Below are positions 10,645 to 23,355 of a stretch of DNA of 64,000 nt, in pieces. The stretch is taken from assembly GCA_963930775.1 (NCBI GenBank), contig OZ005689.1, positions 7,417,569-7,481,568 on the forward strand, written 5' to 3'. The stretch is from Cliona cf. orientalis (lineage: Eukaryota > Porifera > Demospongiae > Clionaida > Clionaidae). Positions within the stretch are counted from its first letter, which is position 1; each line of letters opens with the position of its first letter. The notes beneath the pieces are model-generated. The model had not been told where the DNA came from and did no database searches. It saw only the letters and a list, made by a program, of their open reading frames with translations. The position numbers and the translations under genes were made by a program.

Positions 10645-12188
10645 GCGGTGGGCCACGGATGCTGGAAGGATTGATGATGATAGCACTCTCTGGCTCCAGA
10701 TGCTCTGCAGAAACATCACTGCACACTGCACATGTAGCTACTGATAGAGGGAAGGAAGCACTGCACAGCACACCTAGCTTAGTACTGATAAAGGAAAGTA
10801 GAGTTTCAGGGCACAAAGTGACACCAATTAAACAATGTAAGAGGCTCAGCCTATGGCACTGCATGCACTGCACACTTTGCTGCTATGTAGCTTCTGTCTG
10901 TAAATTTTATTGTGTGCAAAAATATGCAATAACACCTAACCAAGGTCTACACCGGCATCCCATGCTAATTAGCGTAGATAGATACGTATAGCAGCACTGC
11001 AGCATGTGCTGCACATGTGCCACTTGGTTTTGCCATAGATCATATATCACCAAGGGCGGGTGATATATGATCTATGGTTTTGCTTTGTACATGTAATTGG
11101 GGCGAGCCTGAGCGAGCCCCACACTAATCAGTACCGTACTTTGAGAAAACCGCTGTTATGTAAGTATGTATGTAAGTATGTCTGTATGCATGTATATGTG
11201 TATGTACGATACGCTCGCTAGCTCAAGCGCATACGCATAATTATCGCGGTAAAGATCGTCAACATTGGTCGCGTCCCTAACTTATGATATAGCTCACTAA
11301 AAGATGCAGCTGGCATCCATTCAATCAAGTAGACTGCTAGAAACAAGAAAAGGTAAGGCACCAGTACACAGCAAAATTGAAGGCTAGGCCTATAGTCTGG
11401 GTACAAGGACTCACGTTATGATCTAATTTCAGTAGCTAGTTAGCTGTACATTGAATTCTGTAGTCATATCAAGTTCGTGTAGTAGTCATAGTAGCCTCAG
11501 TAGCAAAACTCCCGACGTACTGGGGATGAATCATGCATTGTACGCAACTGTTTTCATCCCTTGATCTTTTAATATAGTGACAACAGACTGAATCAGCTGA
11601 GCAATAGATATATAGTGTATATATGGATTGAAGCCTCCGCAGATAGTAGAGGGGTACCTTCCCCTCTACTACTAGAGTTACACTTTGTGTAGCAGTCCTC
11701 ACTCAGCGAGCCACTATGCCAAGAGCAGAGCAGGAATCTATCTGAGTCAATAGTATAAATATTAATAGAGTAGCTAATTCCATATCAGTTCACCGAAGTT
11801 TTGCATATGACCCTCTCAGATTTGGACGAAATTCGATTTATGGGTAGCCCAAGTGGACATAATATTTATACTATATACAACAAAAAATATTTTTCAGAGT
11901 GATAATTTTCTTATATAGTCTGTGTCCTAACCTGGAGGGCATAGCTAAAAGATGCGCTCTCCTACAAGTTCAGAAGACACATGATTGGTCAGAATTGTTG
12001 TGCCGTGTTATGGTAGGCTACAATGAGGGATTGATTGATGAAATGAAAAATATATATAATATATATAACACCATCCTCCCTTGACCTTTCAAGCTCTAGG
12101 CTGGAACGCTGGTCACCATAGCAGCAATTGTAGACCTGTTGTCTAAAGGAATATCAGCAAGGTGCATGTGTACATGTGTGCTATTAAT
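10645..12188. other. Intergenic with hairpins and a copied block
   Basis: No gene is supported. About 11725-12120 matches 40500-40900 downstream of receptor copy C, showing that intergenic DNA of the array was duplicated here too. Two hairpins are listed separately (11033-11077) or noted here: gtagagggg/cccctctac at about 11647-11670. Confidence 0.5.
11033..11077. repeat. 19-bp perfect inverted repeat (hairpin)
   Basis: The arms ccatagatcatatatcacc at 11033-11051 and its exact reverse complement at 11059-11077 are separated by 7 bp. No role is known. Confidence 0.8.
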
Positions 12189-12594
12189 GGGCTAGCTATT
12201 CCATTTTAAATTGATAAGCATACACCCCCTATGGATGACTGTCCAGGGGGGTATTTTGAGCCTTGTCCAGGGGGTCAAACTTTGGTTTTAATAAAGAAAA
12301 GGGGGGTACTTTAGGTAATTTTGATCGTGTCTAGGGGTAAAAGTATCGCTAATCATGGCGTCTAGGGGGTGTCTCATCCCTGTTAGGTGATTTCCCTTCT
12401 GTAAATTAATGCATCAATAAAACTTCATTTAATTAAGTATTCAAGGGGATAAATGATGCTCCTAATTGCGTCTTGGGGGAATAGTGACCTAATTAACGAC
12501 TGTCCAGGGGGGATGATTGCCTTTTAATTGTGGTCAAATCTTCCTTCTTGCTCATCCATAGGAGGTGTACAGTATATATTAAATGGAATAGCCC
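12189..12594. mobile_element. MITE-like element with gggctattcc termini and internal g-rich repeats
   Basis: The left end (gggctagctattccatttta) and the right end, read inward (gggctattccatttaatata), are imperfect inverted repeats extending to a shared ccctatggatga motif about 45 bp in. The interior contains several degenerate copies of gactgtccagggggg or cgtctagggggtg. There is no coding capacity. Similar gggctattcc-ended elements are, as I recall, widespread in invertebrate genomes. Confidence 0.65.
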
Positions 12595-12992
12595 AATATT
12601 TAGTGTCGATGTTTATCACAGTGCATGTGTACGTATACGTACATGTGTGCATGACATTGTGTACACATGCAGGATACATGTTTATTTATGCAGTCACTTA
12701 ACAACCAAAGTTTTCGAATTCGTATAGGCAAACTATCAACTATGGGATGAATTTAGATGATCATACTGTAGGGTATATAGCCTGATAATGAAAGGAAAGG
12801 GAACTATGCCATATAATATTATATAGCATCTCGTATGTGCACCCCAAGAATTAATGAGGTAGACTGCAGGGGGTACCCCTAACATCGTCCAGCCCCGATA
12901 GTCCCTACCGTAATTTGCTATTTATTGAGCTGAAACAGCGGGTACCAAAACGCGTATGGGTTTACCGTTGAAATGTACGGACCGTGACGTAA

Positions 12993-13117
12993 TTAAGGTA
13001 CCATTTAATTGCGTGGGCGTGGGCGTGGTTACACAACATGCACCTCACTTATGACTTTGATGTGGTTTAGGTGTCATATCCCCCACCTCACGCCCACGCA
13101 ATTTAATGGTACCTTAA
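12993..13117. mobile_element. Palindromic 125-bp element
   Basis: The left arm ttaaggtaccatttaattgc and its continuation gtgggcgtgg are mirrored at the right end with about one mismatch. The arms are about 30 bp and the loop about 60 bp. It lies exactly between a fragment of the array's intergenic unit (12860-12992) and a beta-helix relic, so it may have mediated or marked that junction. Confidence 0.6.
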
Positions 13118-13134
13118 TTGTATTAGAATAATTA

Positions 13135-13374
13135 TTACTTTTAGCTCCAATGTTAGCATTTTAGACAGTACAGTAGAGGTGACTAGGATCAAAGTATTCA
13201 CTGCTGAACTCAGTCAGAGTTGAGTGATTTCATTGAGGTTACTTGAGCATGCATGGACCTGATTCGCTACAGATGGCCTCTTGATTGAAGCTCACACACA
13301 CTTTGTAATCACTATGAACTATTGATATAAGAGAGATGAATAATAATAATACTGTTAGCTCCATTGTCAGCGGC
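13135..13374 (-). pseudogene. Degenerate 5' relic of a beta-helix gene
   Basis: On the minus strand from the ATG at 13374 the DNA aligns with the relic at 6190-6424 and with the intact gene start, but internal indels break the frame (the region equivalent to residues 25-45 is damaged). It lies 938 bp upstream of, and divergent from, receptor copy A. This is the same head-to-head layout seen before copy C. Confidence 0.65.
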
Positions 13375-14312
13375 TACATGAGCTATAAAGATTCTGAATT
13401 AGTGACTAGTTAAATGGATTTATTTTACACCATACATTTGGGACATTACTATAATAATGATATTATGTAATTATTATTATGGTTTCAGTTTTCAGCTTTA
13501 CAGCTGTATAGCTACATGCATATCAACATCTTACTCCTTTTGTGCAAGAGAGTAAAAACATTATGTGATGTGCTTTCTGTAACAATAACAACAAAGAGAG
13601 AATCATGATCAATACAATGTACTCCATGGAATTAATGGCCTTACAATAATTAAACCAACTCAGAGTCTATTCCATATCAAGAACATACACACATAATGTA
13701 TCAGGCTACCTATACCCATCCCATGGCTAATAAATTTTGTTTGTTATGTGATAACAAACAAACCAAGGCACACACACTCACACACAAAAACACGTACCAT
13801 GCAATGTCATTATTGTTAATGCTGGAACATTAATTCTGATCAATAATGCATATAAATGTGTGGGAAATATGGATTTAAGGAAATGGTATACACAATGGTT
13901 ATAACTTGTACATAATCCTTATTATGACAGTGATTTTGTGGAAATCAGATATTCATCACACAACACTGTATAAACGTAGGTCGGTAGTGTCCACCATCAC
14001 GTCTCCCTATCACACCAATTGCCCATTTGGTGTGCCGTGGGAGATAAAGTGGTGGGATCTATATATATACTACTATTTTTATACATATTACGTGTGGCTG
14101 GCATTACGATTGCACACTGTGGCATTATACAGACAGCATTAATTTTAGAGCTAAAACTAGTGAACTAGATTGTTCAGTGCAAGTGTTTGTGTGTACACAA
14201 TACACTGTTAGCCTAGGTCTCCTATCCTTCAGGCGAAAGATAGCTAACTGTTCTACTGATGAACATAATATAGCTACTGAGATTAATAGCTAGAAATAAT
14301 ATTATCACAACA

Positions 14313-17300
14313 ATGAATCCTCGAATTGCAAATCTTAGACTTTGGCTGGTCATGATTCAACTAGTACTCATTAATGCCGTCAGTGGTGATAATTTCGGTC
14401 CGTACAAGCAAGTTTATCCCAAAGCAGATCTGAAACTAGACCCAACAAACTGTTCCACGTCAGACAATGGCACCTGTCCTCTCTACATTGCTCTGATGAT
14501 GGCCTTTGACGGGGACTTCGTGTCCAGTGGAGCAATACCAGGAATACAGGTCGCTATTGATGAAATTAACAATGATTCCTCGATGCTTCCAGGGTACACC
14601 TTGCACTATACACTGATGGCTACAAGGGTGCGTCAATTTACTATATACAAAAACTTAGGATCACATAATTCATTGAAGTGTTCTGAATATAACAATGTGT
14701 CCTTCTACATTTAATTTCCGAGGTTATTTTTCACACTTTTTTCTTAAAGACAACAGGCAGTGACCTGCAGTTCAGAATAGAGAGATTCCATCACTGAATC
14801 TTGTATTAAAGTTCTTATGCATGAAGTCATTTGCATGTAGTGGGTATCTATATTATCATGTCTGACGCTTGTTCTAATGTGTACATTCAGCATGAACGTA
14901 ACACTACCTTCATTCTTAATAATACAGTGTGAAACGTATGGAACAACAGCGTTGGATGCTCTGTACACAGAATTGCTTCAACCTCCCACTAAACTTGGCA
15001 TCATAGGCTCTGGTTGTTCTCTGGCTACTGAACCCACTGCTCAAATCTCACACTACTACAACATAACACATGTAAACAGTGGTGTATAACTTTAGGATTA
15101 ATATTATGGATAATCGTCAGAGAATGGGGGTGTGTGGTGGAGAAGGGATTGTGGTCGGTTAATTGGGTGCATAATATGATTATTTCAGTACAGCCCTTAA
15201 CTTATTTCCCAACAAAACTCATTATTTATTTTACAGGTATCTTGTGTTTCATCGTCAGCAGAGCTTTCCAATAGAACTCGTTATCGAAATTATTTTCAAC
15301 TGCTTCCAACGGATGCTGATCTTGCATATGGATTTTTTGGCATCATTACGAGATTCAAATGGAATCGTGTAGCTATCATTCTCCAGGAGGAAAGACTGTT
15401 TGAAGTTGTAAGTGCAACTAATGGATATCTAATTTTACTTACCATAATATCCCGAGCAAGCTTGGATAAGTTCCCATGTACCATAATATTATTTCAAGGG
15501 GTCAATATAGCAGCTTCTATATCCTGGTCAAAATCGTGAGTTGTGTTTAAGTACCCAGAGTCCTTACCATGGACACTATATGCTAACATAGTGATCATAG
15601 TCAAAGGATATCGTTGTCATAAATTAATTTTCTTGAAGCATTGTGTTGTATCCATTTAATTTATAGACAATGAGTAGACTAGTAAGGATGCTGAAAGAAG
15701 ACAATGAGCACATAATGATAAAAGTGGATAGATTTCCTTCATCTGAGGGCATCAGTGGCCAGGCCTAGGAGATCAGCCATTTGTACGTATGCTAATTGTA
15801 ATCAAGAAACACACATGCACCACATGCACACATATACCACACTATCTATACCATGACATACATAATCTACACGTATACACACACACTCACATAAAATTAT
15901 GCATGTCCTGTGCTTTGATACCAACAAAAATTTAAATGGTCGTGAAACATACATATAGGCATACAAGCATATAATTATGCACACACACACATAATATTAT
16001 CAATAGACATTGCAAATATTTAATATCTAGGATCCGGAATATAGAATCTTCATCTTCGCCATGTATGCTGACTACGCAAGGAGACTCCTGTGTGAGGTAT
16101 ACTTGCAGCAAAATCTTCAACTAGTAGAAAATCAGTAGGATATAGGGCAATATATTGATTTTCAATTGGTTTTCATGAATTTTACCCTATCCTCTGCCAA
16201 ATAAATGTTGGAAATGTGAGAAAATGTCATATTTTCATAAGCAGGACATGTAGGAAATTTTACTTTCGATACATGTATTCATGTTAAAGCTAGAGCTTGC
16301 TGTCTTGGTTAGACTCTTAACTGCAATGCATATGATTGTGACCATCAGTATAATATCTGCTGCTCTATAAAAGAATCTGACTAGCTCTTTATATCATTAC
16401 TTGCATGATGCGCTTATGACCCTGAGTACCATACAATGATATCTAATGCTATGATAAAAACGAGGCACATTTGGAGTATTATTATTGCTGTAGGCCAATA
16501 GTACAGTACACTCAGGCCTGTGGCCTAGAAGGGGTTCTAAAGTTACTATAATATGTAGCTACAATTCTTGATCAGCTTTCGAACTGACTATATGTCCAAA
16601 ATTAATGAGTAGCTAGGTACAGTAATATGTAGTTTGGGGGGTACTAGGTGCAGGAGCTTAGGCTGCTATTGAACTAATACTAAGTCTTGCATGTGAGTGG
16701 ATATCATGACAGTTACATTAATTTGTAGTTTAGAATATAGACCAGATACACATATAGAGAGTAGCTATAGCCATTTTTTAGACTATGAGAGGACATCACA
16801 ATCACTTCTCAATTGCTACACTCTAATTTGTTTAATTTCAGAATGGATATGAATTTCAAGCAAACTACGAAGAAAAGTTTGAGAAGTCCACATCTCCTCC
16901 GCTAAACTTACAAAGCCAAACGTTGTATGCTCAGCAATGCTATGATGCCACATGGGTTTTAGCCAGAGCATTGGATCATACAATTAGAGGTATGAGAGAG
17001 ACAGAGAGAGGGGGGGGGAAGGATGGAGGGAGATTCACACTCGTAAGGAGAGAGAAATAGAGATCGAGTATTCATTACTTCTGTTGTCTAACTCTACAGA
17101 TATTAACAACAATGCTGTTCTTCAAGATTCACTGAAAGCTTATGAACCTGAGTTGCATGTTCCAAGAAATGATTTCAACCTCCAACACTTTAGCTACAAA
17201 AATTTTGGGATCCTAAACTTAACTATTGGCCACATCAATACAACAAATTATACTGGACTTACTGTGAGTTCCTATCTGCAAATTTAAATAATAATGTTTA

Positions 17301-20300
17301 TGTAGGGCTGTAACCTGATTATTATTTTTATACAGGGTAACATTTTTTTTAACCTTTCCAATGGGCTTCGTACAGTAGATAAGTCCATTATCTACCAATA
17401 TCAGCTGACAGATACTCCTGAGAGTACACCATGTTCATCCCAGATCCCACAATCACGTAAGTTAAACAGCACCTAGTATACAGAAAGATACACTCTTTAT
17501 ATATGTTAATAACTGCTATCATAATAACTGATTCTTTGCTGTATTGTCACGGATAGGTCATACGATTGGAAGAAAAGAAATAGGAAGTGTCAATCACAAA
17601 AGTTTGTCACTCAAATTGCTCGTCGATGAGGATTCTTTGTGGAGTGGTAAGTATTAGCTATTAATAGCAATGATCTGAGAATCTTCACACATGCGTTGTA
17701 TGTACATGTGCTATTAATAATTTTAGCCGGTGTTCCTTATGATGGTCAACCAGAGATAGAGGTATTAATGGTGCATCCTGGCTTAACGGCACTTGTGTTC
17801 ATACTGGCCACTGCTGGGGCCACTTTTGCCATGGTTTGTATGATTTTCAATTTTGTGTATAGGAACAGAAGGTCAGTTGATAGCTCTAGCTAAAATTATT
17901 GATGGTAGCTTAATTTCATTACAGGTTGATTAGATTGAGCAGTCCGAAATTAAACTACATAATAGGGGCTGGGGCCATTGTACTCTACATTGATGTGTGC
18001 TTCTTTGTGATTCCGTCTACCGATCAGATCTCTTCATCAGTCTGCTGTAATGTATGTCTTAGCAATACACTATAGCAATACACTATAGTCTGGAAAGCTA
18101 TCCCCGGTCCCTCCTCTCTTTCGTGAGAAAGAAGGAGGAAAGACATCAGTAGCTTTAATCCATTATACTACTGTAACAGAAAAAGTTAAATTTCCTATGG
18201 ATAATATAAGTGTACATTATAGAGCCAAATTCACCTTTGCTCTATATATAATGTCTATAGTGTTTCCGACAGATAATATTCCTTAATCACCAAAGTGTAG
18301 GAAATTTATCTCTACAATGTCATGTATAGCTGCATTTCTTTCCCTGAATCAAGTCACTCAGTTAAACTTGTGACAACATCTTCCTCTTTATAGATTACAC
18401 CATGGCTCACTGCCATTGGATACTCTCTCTGCTATGGGACAATCATTGTAAAAATGTTCCGAGTCTTCTACATCATCCACAACCCATTTACAGCCAAACG
18501 TGTAGGTTTATTGAATGGAATATTTCTATTAAAAATTTAATATGCAATGCATAGCTACCTGAATTAGAAGTAGAGGAATGAGAGAGTGGGGTACAATGAA
18601 CTAATAATTACTCATATTAACTAGATGTATACTAATATTATTAATCTTGGATGACATCAACATTAATTTTAAGAAAATTAATGGTAGATCTAGTTTAGTA
18701 GCTTGGGCAAGTTTATAAACCTTGTACATGTACATGTGCTCTTTAATGATTATTTTCCCTTGCACTTATCATACAATATCATACAATATCACCCAGAATT
18801 TAAAGGATTTGAAACTAGCACTTGGCATAGCAGTATTAGTGTTGATTGACATCCTTATACTAGTGGTATACACTATTGTGGAAGGCCTGAGTGGAGGTTT
18901 GAAAGCCACACTCGTACAAAATGAAGAAAACTCCTCATCTGAATTTGGCGTGAGTATCAACCGATTCTGATGTAGTACATAGCTACAGTGTATCTAGATC
19001 AGTGATAGCATAATTATAAAATAAGTACATGACATTATAATAACAGGAGCATATGAGCCGCCCGAAGGGCGGGGAAGGAGCGTCCGACTACCGTAGGGTT
19101 GGCTGTACTATGTGTTAGGCGAAGTCCTTAAGGCTACACTTCCTTATTTGGAACGTGCAGCTGGTGCGGTGCATAGCAGATTACTTTTGTACCTGTACTA
19201 GCTAATTGACTTAGTCTGTAGTGTGGTTGTAGACTGTGTACTACGGGCGGTGCTATCACTATGGAGCTTAACCAATGGAAATACCCTGCAGCTGGCCACT
19301 CCATATAAGGTCATGCATTGCTAATGAACTTCGCCTAACACATCTGACACGCAGTCGGACGCTCCTTCGCCGCCCTTCGGGCGGCTCATATGCTCCTGAT
19401 AATAATTATTAAGACTAATTTACCGTATGTTGCAATTATATAAATCAAGTTGTATGCGGCTATTTTGTAGTTAGATCACAATAATGAAATCATCAAGATT
19501 AAATTATGCTACTCTGTAGGTTCAAGGCATAATCCACCTGCATAAATTCTACGCTTGTGACTCCATGAATCGTGACATAACTCTAGGAATTCTTCTAGGA
19601 TATAAGACAATCCTGCAGATTGTTGCATTTGCTTTGACATTCTCCATCCAGAAGGTGAAGCTGAAGGGACTAAATGATGCCAAATATATTGCTGTGGCAG
19701 TCTATGTCACGAATTCTGTAATGGCTATAGCTTTTGTCACCTTTTATTTGCTTAAGGGGTTTCTGAATCTCTATGCTGCACTGTTCTCTCTCAGTACCCT
19801 GTTTGGAACAACAGCTATTCTGGCTCTAATCTTTATATCAAAGGTATTTTTGACAATAGTCATGCAACCTGTTAACAGAAAATTCACAAGGTTGCAACAT
19901 ATTAAATCCTTTACCAATCCATAGATTCTTGAGTGAACAATTATAACTACGATGTTAGTTGGTCCAAAATACAGGGTTTAAATTATTTACAATTAATATG
20001 CTGCAAATTCTCACTCAAATCTATGATTTAGGCCTGTGAATATTGATGCCCTGAACAGCTATAATAATTATATGCATCTGGACTTAAACTTTTATTTAAT
20101 TCTAGATGATAGGACTGTATCGAGATCCGCATGGCAAGACACTCTTCAAGGGGCACACCATTGGATCGTCTTCAAATGGCTCCCCCTCTGCCTCTCAAGG
20201 AACCTCTTTAAGGAATCACCACATGGAACAAATTGAAAATCTTCGCAGAAGAATCAGAGAATTGGAATCGTTTATAAATCAGCCGCAGCAAACTTCAATT

Positions 20301-20462
20301 GAGTCATCCCACGAAAAAGAACTTCAAGTGGAGTCATGCTTCATGCACCAGGACAAGGACACAAGTGGCGAGCTTAGTGAACGTGAATGCTCTCCTGGAG
20401 AGGAACCCATCGCCAATGATGATGTGGAGTCAATAGAAAGGCCCCCTTGGCACAAAGAATAA
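14313..20462 (+). pseudogene. GABA-B-like class C GPCR, copy A: exon 6 lost, frameshift in exon 4
   Basis: Exons by splice site and comparison with copy C: 14313-14627, 14928-15071, 15237-15407, 15667-15782, 16031-16096, (exon 6 absent), 16842-16989, 17100-17263, 17336-17456, 17557-17646, 17727-17871, 17925-18051, 18394-18501, 18797-18949, 19520-19843, 20106-20462. Every exon has consensus acceptor and donor sites. Exon 4 carries 5 extra bases near 15758 (ggccaggccta in place of ggacta), which creates an in-frame TAG. Exon 6, 222-225 bp in the other copies, is deleted at about 16490. It encodes the GWY..QWW segment aligned with the GABA-B ligand-contact tyrosine region. Skipping exon 4 would restore the frame, but without exons 4 and 6 the Venus-flytrap domain could not fold normally. 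The seven-span region and C-tail are intact. The C-tail is longer than in C or D and ends in SIERPPWHKE. Most likely this is a recent pseudogene; an unusual isoform is not excluded. Confidence 0.75.
19044..19398. mobile_element. 355-bp MITE with long TIRs in intron 14 of copy A
   Basis: Terminal inverted repeats of 45 bp with one mismatch begin caggagcatatgagccgccc. After a break, further inverted similarity follows (tgtgttaggcgaagt) to about 85 bp. Each TIR contains its own small hairpin, ccgcccgaagggcgg. The flanks repeat ataataa, a 7-8-bp duplication compatible with hAT-type integration. The homologous intron of copy D (about 47500-47530) lacks it, so it inserted after the A/D duplication. 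No coding capacity. Confidence 0.8.
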
Positions 20463-21889
20463 TTTTAAAAAAAAGCTGCAACTACATGTCAAGAAAAATT
20501 AGTGACGTAAATTCTGACATTAATAATATTATGTATGCACTGTCAGAGAATAGCTATTTGAAGTTGTATGTGTACATAATGGCCATTTAATTTCACTTAA
20601 TTATTTTTGTGACCTGCTAATATGAGAAAAAGGACGATCTGCGCATGCGCACTGTACTAGCCGGCATATAGCATGCTGTTACATTGTAGTAGTGTTCAGT
20701 CACATTATCCCATGACTGTGACATCAAATATACTTGTATTCTGAAGAAAAATAATATTTCATGATTATGGCAGGCTACAATGAGGGATTGATTGGTGAAA
20801 TGAAAAAAAATTACAACCCCATCCTCCCTTGACCTTCTAAACTCTAAGCTGGAACACTGGTCAGGTAGACTGCAGACATTACTGCAGCCAGTTAGGCTTC
20901 TGTGTCACAGCCATAGGGGACCAAAGTCAGCCTATGATGGAAGTACAGGCTTTATCCAGGATGGGAGGTATTCAAGGGAGGAACCTGGGCGATCCCTAAG
21001 CCATAATATGCCCAGGACCATGTGCAGCTTTCGGCTGCAAGATGCCAGAGAGGGTACCCCTAACATCGTCTAGCTCCGACAGGCCCTACCGGAATTTGCT
21101 ATTTATTGAGCTGGAACAGCGGGTACCAAACCGCGTGTGGGTTTACTGTTGGAATGTACAAACCGTGACGTAAGTAATTAATAGCTATGAATATCATTAA
21201 CTCCATATCGCGGCGCGCACCAAAGTGCATCTCGGAGCTATGGAGTTGGAACAAAAACCAGAACGTAGCTCACAACCAGATGAAAGCAGCTATCATGGTC
21301 CTGAACACGCTACTTTATATCTAGACTATACCATAGCACACATAAAAATCGATAATAATAAGTTAGCGTACCCTCGCGAAAGAGGGCCCATGGGCGGTGC
21401 ATCTTACATTTGGCCAAGATTGGGGGATGGGCCGATATTCGAGGTATCAGTATCGCATTTAGTTCGCGAAAGAGCGCCCAGGTAAGTTACCCACGCTATC
21501 TTCATAATTTGAATATTAGCAGCGGCTACTATTGATTTCAGCCTTATATGGATTCAAGGAAATGGGATATACAATGTTTACAATTTGCACTGTACATAAT
21601 CCTCTAATATTATGACAATGTCATGCAGTGACAGTACTAGTGATTTTGTGGAAATCAGATATTCATCGCACATACATATGTGTGGCTGGCATTACGATTG
21701 CACACTGTGGCATTATATAGACAGCATTTAAACTAGATTGTGGCAGTGTTTGTGTGAGCCAACTTAAGCTACATGTGTGCACAATACACTAGCTGTCAGC
21801 CTACTGTCCTGCAGGCAAAAGATAGCTAACTGTTCTACCAATAAGTATAATAATAGCTACTGAGATTATTGGCTAGAAATATCACAACA
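20463..21889. other. Intergenic unit between copies A and B, repeated elsewhere in the array
   Basis: About 20760-21890 recurs between C and D (40790-41360 plus 41716-42481) and between D and E (48880-49037 plus 54632-55581, split by the LTR element). A shorter piece lies at 12860-12992. It contains the receptor 5' flank immediately before exon 1. The site ccataggggacc at about 20911-20922 is the empty target of the LTR element found after copy D. Confidence 0.7.
21225..21485 (+). other. Open frame shared by the intergenic units (MELEQKP...); coding status unproven
   Basis: A frame with the core ATLYLDYTIAHIKIDNN occurs here, at 54936-55208 and, shorter and diverged (PDEHATLYLDHTIAHIKIDN), at 41256-41411. 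All three sit in duplicated intergenic DNA, so similarity alone does not show selection. I see no domain. It could be a small gene, an exon of something lost, or chance. Confidence 0.2.
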
Positions 21890-23164
21890 ATGAATCCTCG
21901 AATTGCAAATCTTAGACTTTGGCTGGTCATGATTCAACTAGTACTCATTAATGCCGTCAGTGGTGATAATTTCGGTCCGTACAAGCAAGTTTATCCCAAA
22001 GCAGACCTGAAACTAGACCAAAGAAACTGTTCCACGTCAGACAATGGTACCTGTCCTCTCTACATTGCTCTGATGATGGCCTTTGACGGGGACTTCGTGT
22101 CCAGTGGAGCGATACCAGGAATACAAGTCGCCATTGATGAAATTAACAATGATTCATCAATGCTTCCGGGGTACGCCTTGCATGCACTATACACTGATGG
22201 CTACAAGGGTACGTGAATTATATTTACTACAAAAACTTAGGATTACATAATTCATTGAAGTGTTCTGAATAACGGTGTCTCCTTCTACATTAATTTTAAT
22301 ATCTGAGGTTGTTTTTTTCTTAAAGACAACAGGCATGCAGTGACCTGCAGTTCAGAATAGAGAAACTCCACCACTGAATCTTAATTTTTAGAGTTCTTAT
22401 GCATGAAGTCACTTGCATGTATTGGGTATCAATAATATCATGTCTGACGCTTATTCTAATGTGTACATTCAACATAAACGTAACGCTGCCTGCATTCTTA
22501 ATAATACAGTGTGAAACGTATGGAACAACAGCGTTGGATGCTCTGTACACGGAACTGCTTCAACCTCCCACTAAACTTGGCATCATAGGCTCTGGTTGTT
22601 CACTGGCTACTGAACCCACTGCTCAAATCTCACACTACTACAACATAACACATGTAAGAAGTGTTGTTTTGTTCGTAGGTTTAGGATGTAGATGTGCATG
22701 CATACTAGCTCAACCTCAATCGTCATTTAGGGGAGGGAATACCCAGTAATTGGCAGTGGATTGGGTGCACATGCTGATTGAATGGGATTGTTTCTAAGCC
22801 TTTCACTTGACAAAAGCGCCCACACTATCTCTGTGGTTCATCTCTCATTTTCCAACTTTTGTTTTATAGATTTCTTGTTCTTCAGCGTCAGAAGAGCTTT
22901 CCAATAGAACTCGTTTTCGAAACTATTTTCAACTGCTTCCAACGGATGCTGATCTTGCATTTGGGTTTTTTGGTATCATTACGAGATTCAAATGGAAACA
23001 TGTAGCTATCATTCTCCAGGAGGAAAGACTCTTTCAAGATGTAAGTACACCTAATTGACATCTATTTTCACTTACTGTAGTGTCCCGGGCAAGCGCAGGT
23101 AAGTGTCATGTAGCTACCACATTTTAAGGGGTCAATGTCAGGGGAGGCGGAAGAGGGCAAGACA

Positions 23165-23198
23165 GGGGGGGGGGGGGGGGGGCTTGGGGTGGCTTTAG

Positions 23199-23256
<58 letters not shown>
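23165..23256. repeat. 18-G run followed by a 58-C run
   Basis: G18 at 23165-23182 and C58 at 23199-23256 are separated by a short ctttagcc-type spacer, so the strand can pair with itself and each strand has strong G-quadruplex potential. A C22 run also occurs at 26351-26372. Lengths of such runs are unreliable in any assembly. Confidence 0.7.
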
Positions 23257-23355
23257 ACTTTTTTGACCATCATAATAATATATTATTATAGAATTCTAGA
23301 GAGAGTGAGAGCATAGTGTAGTGTACAACAACAACAAAAAAAAAGGAATTTCAAG

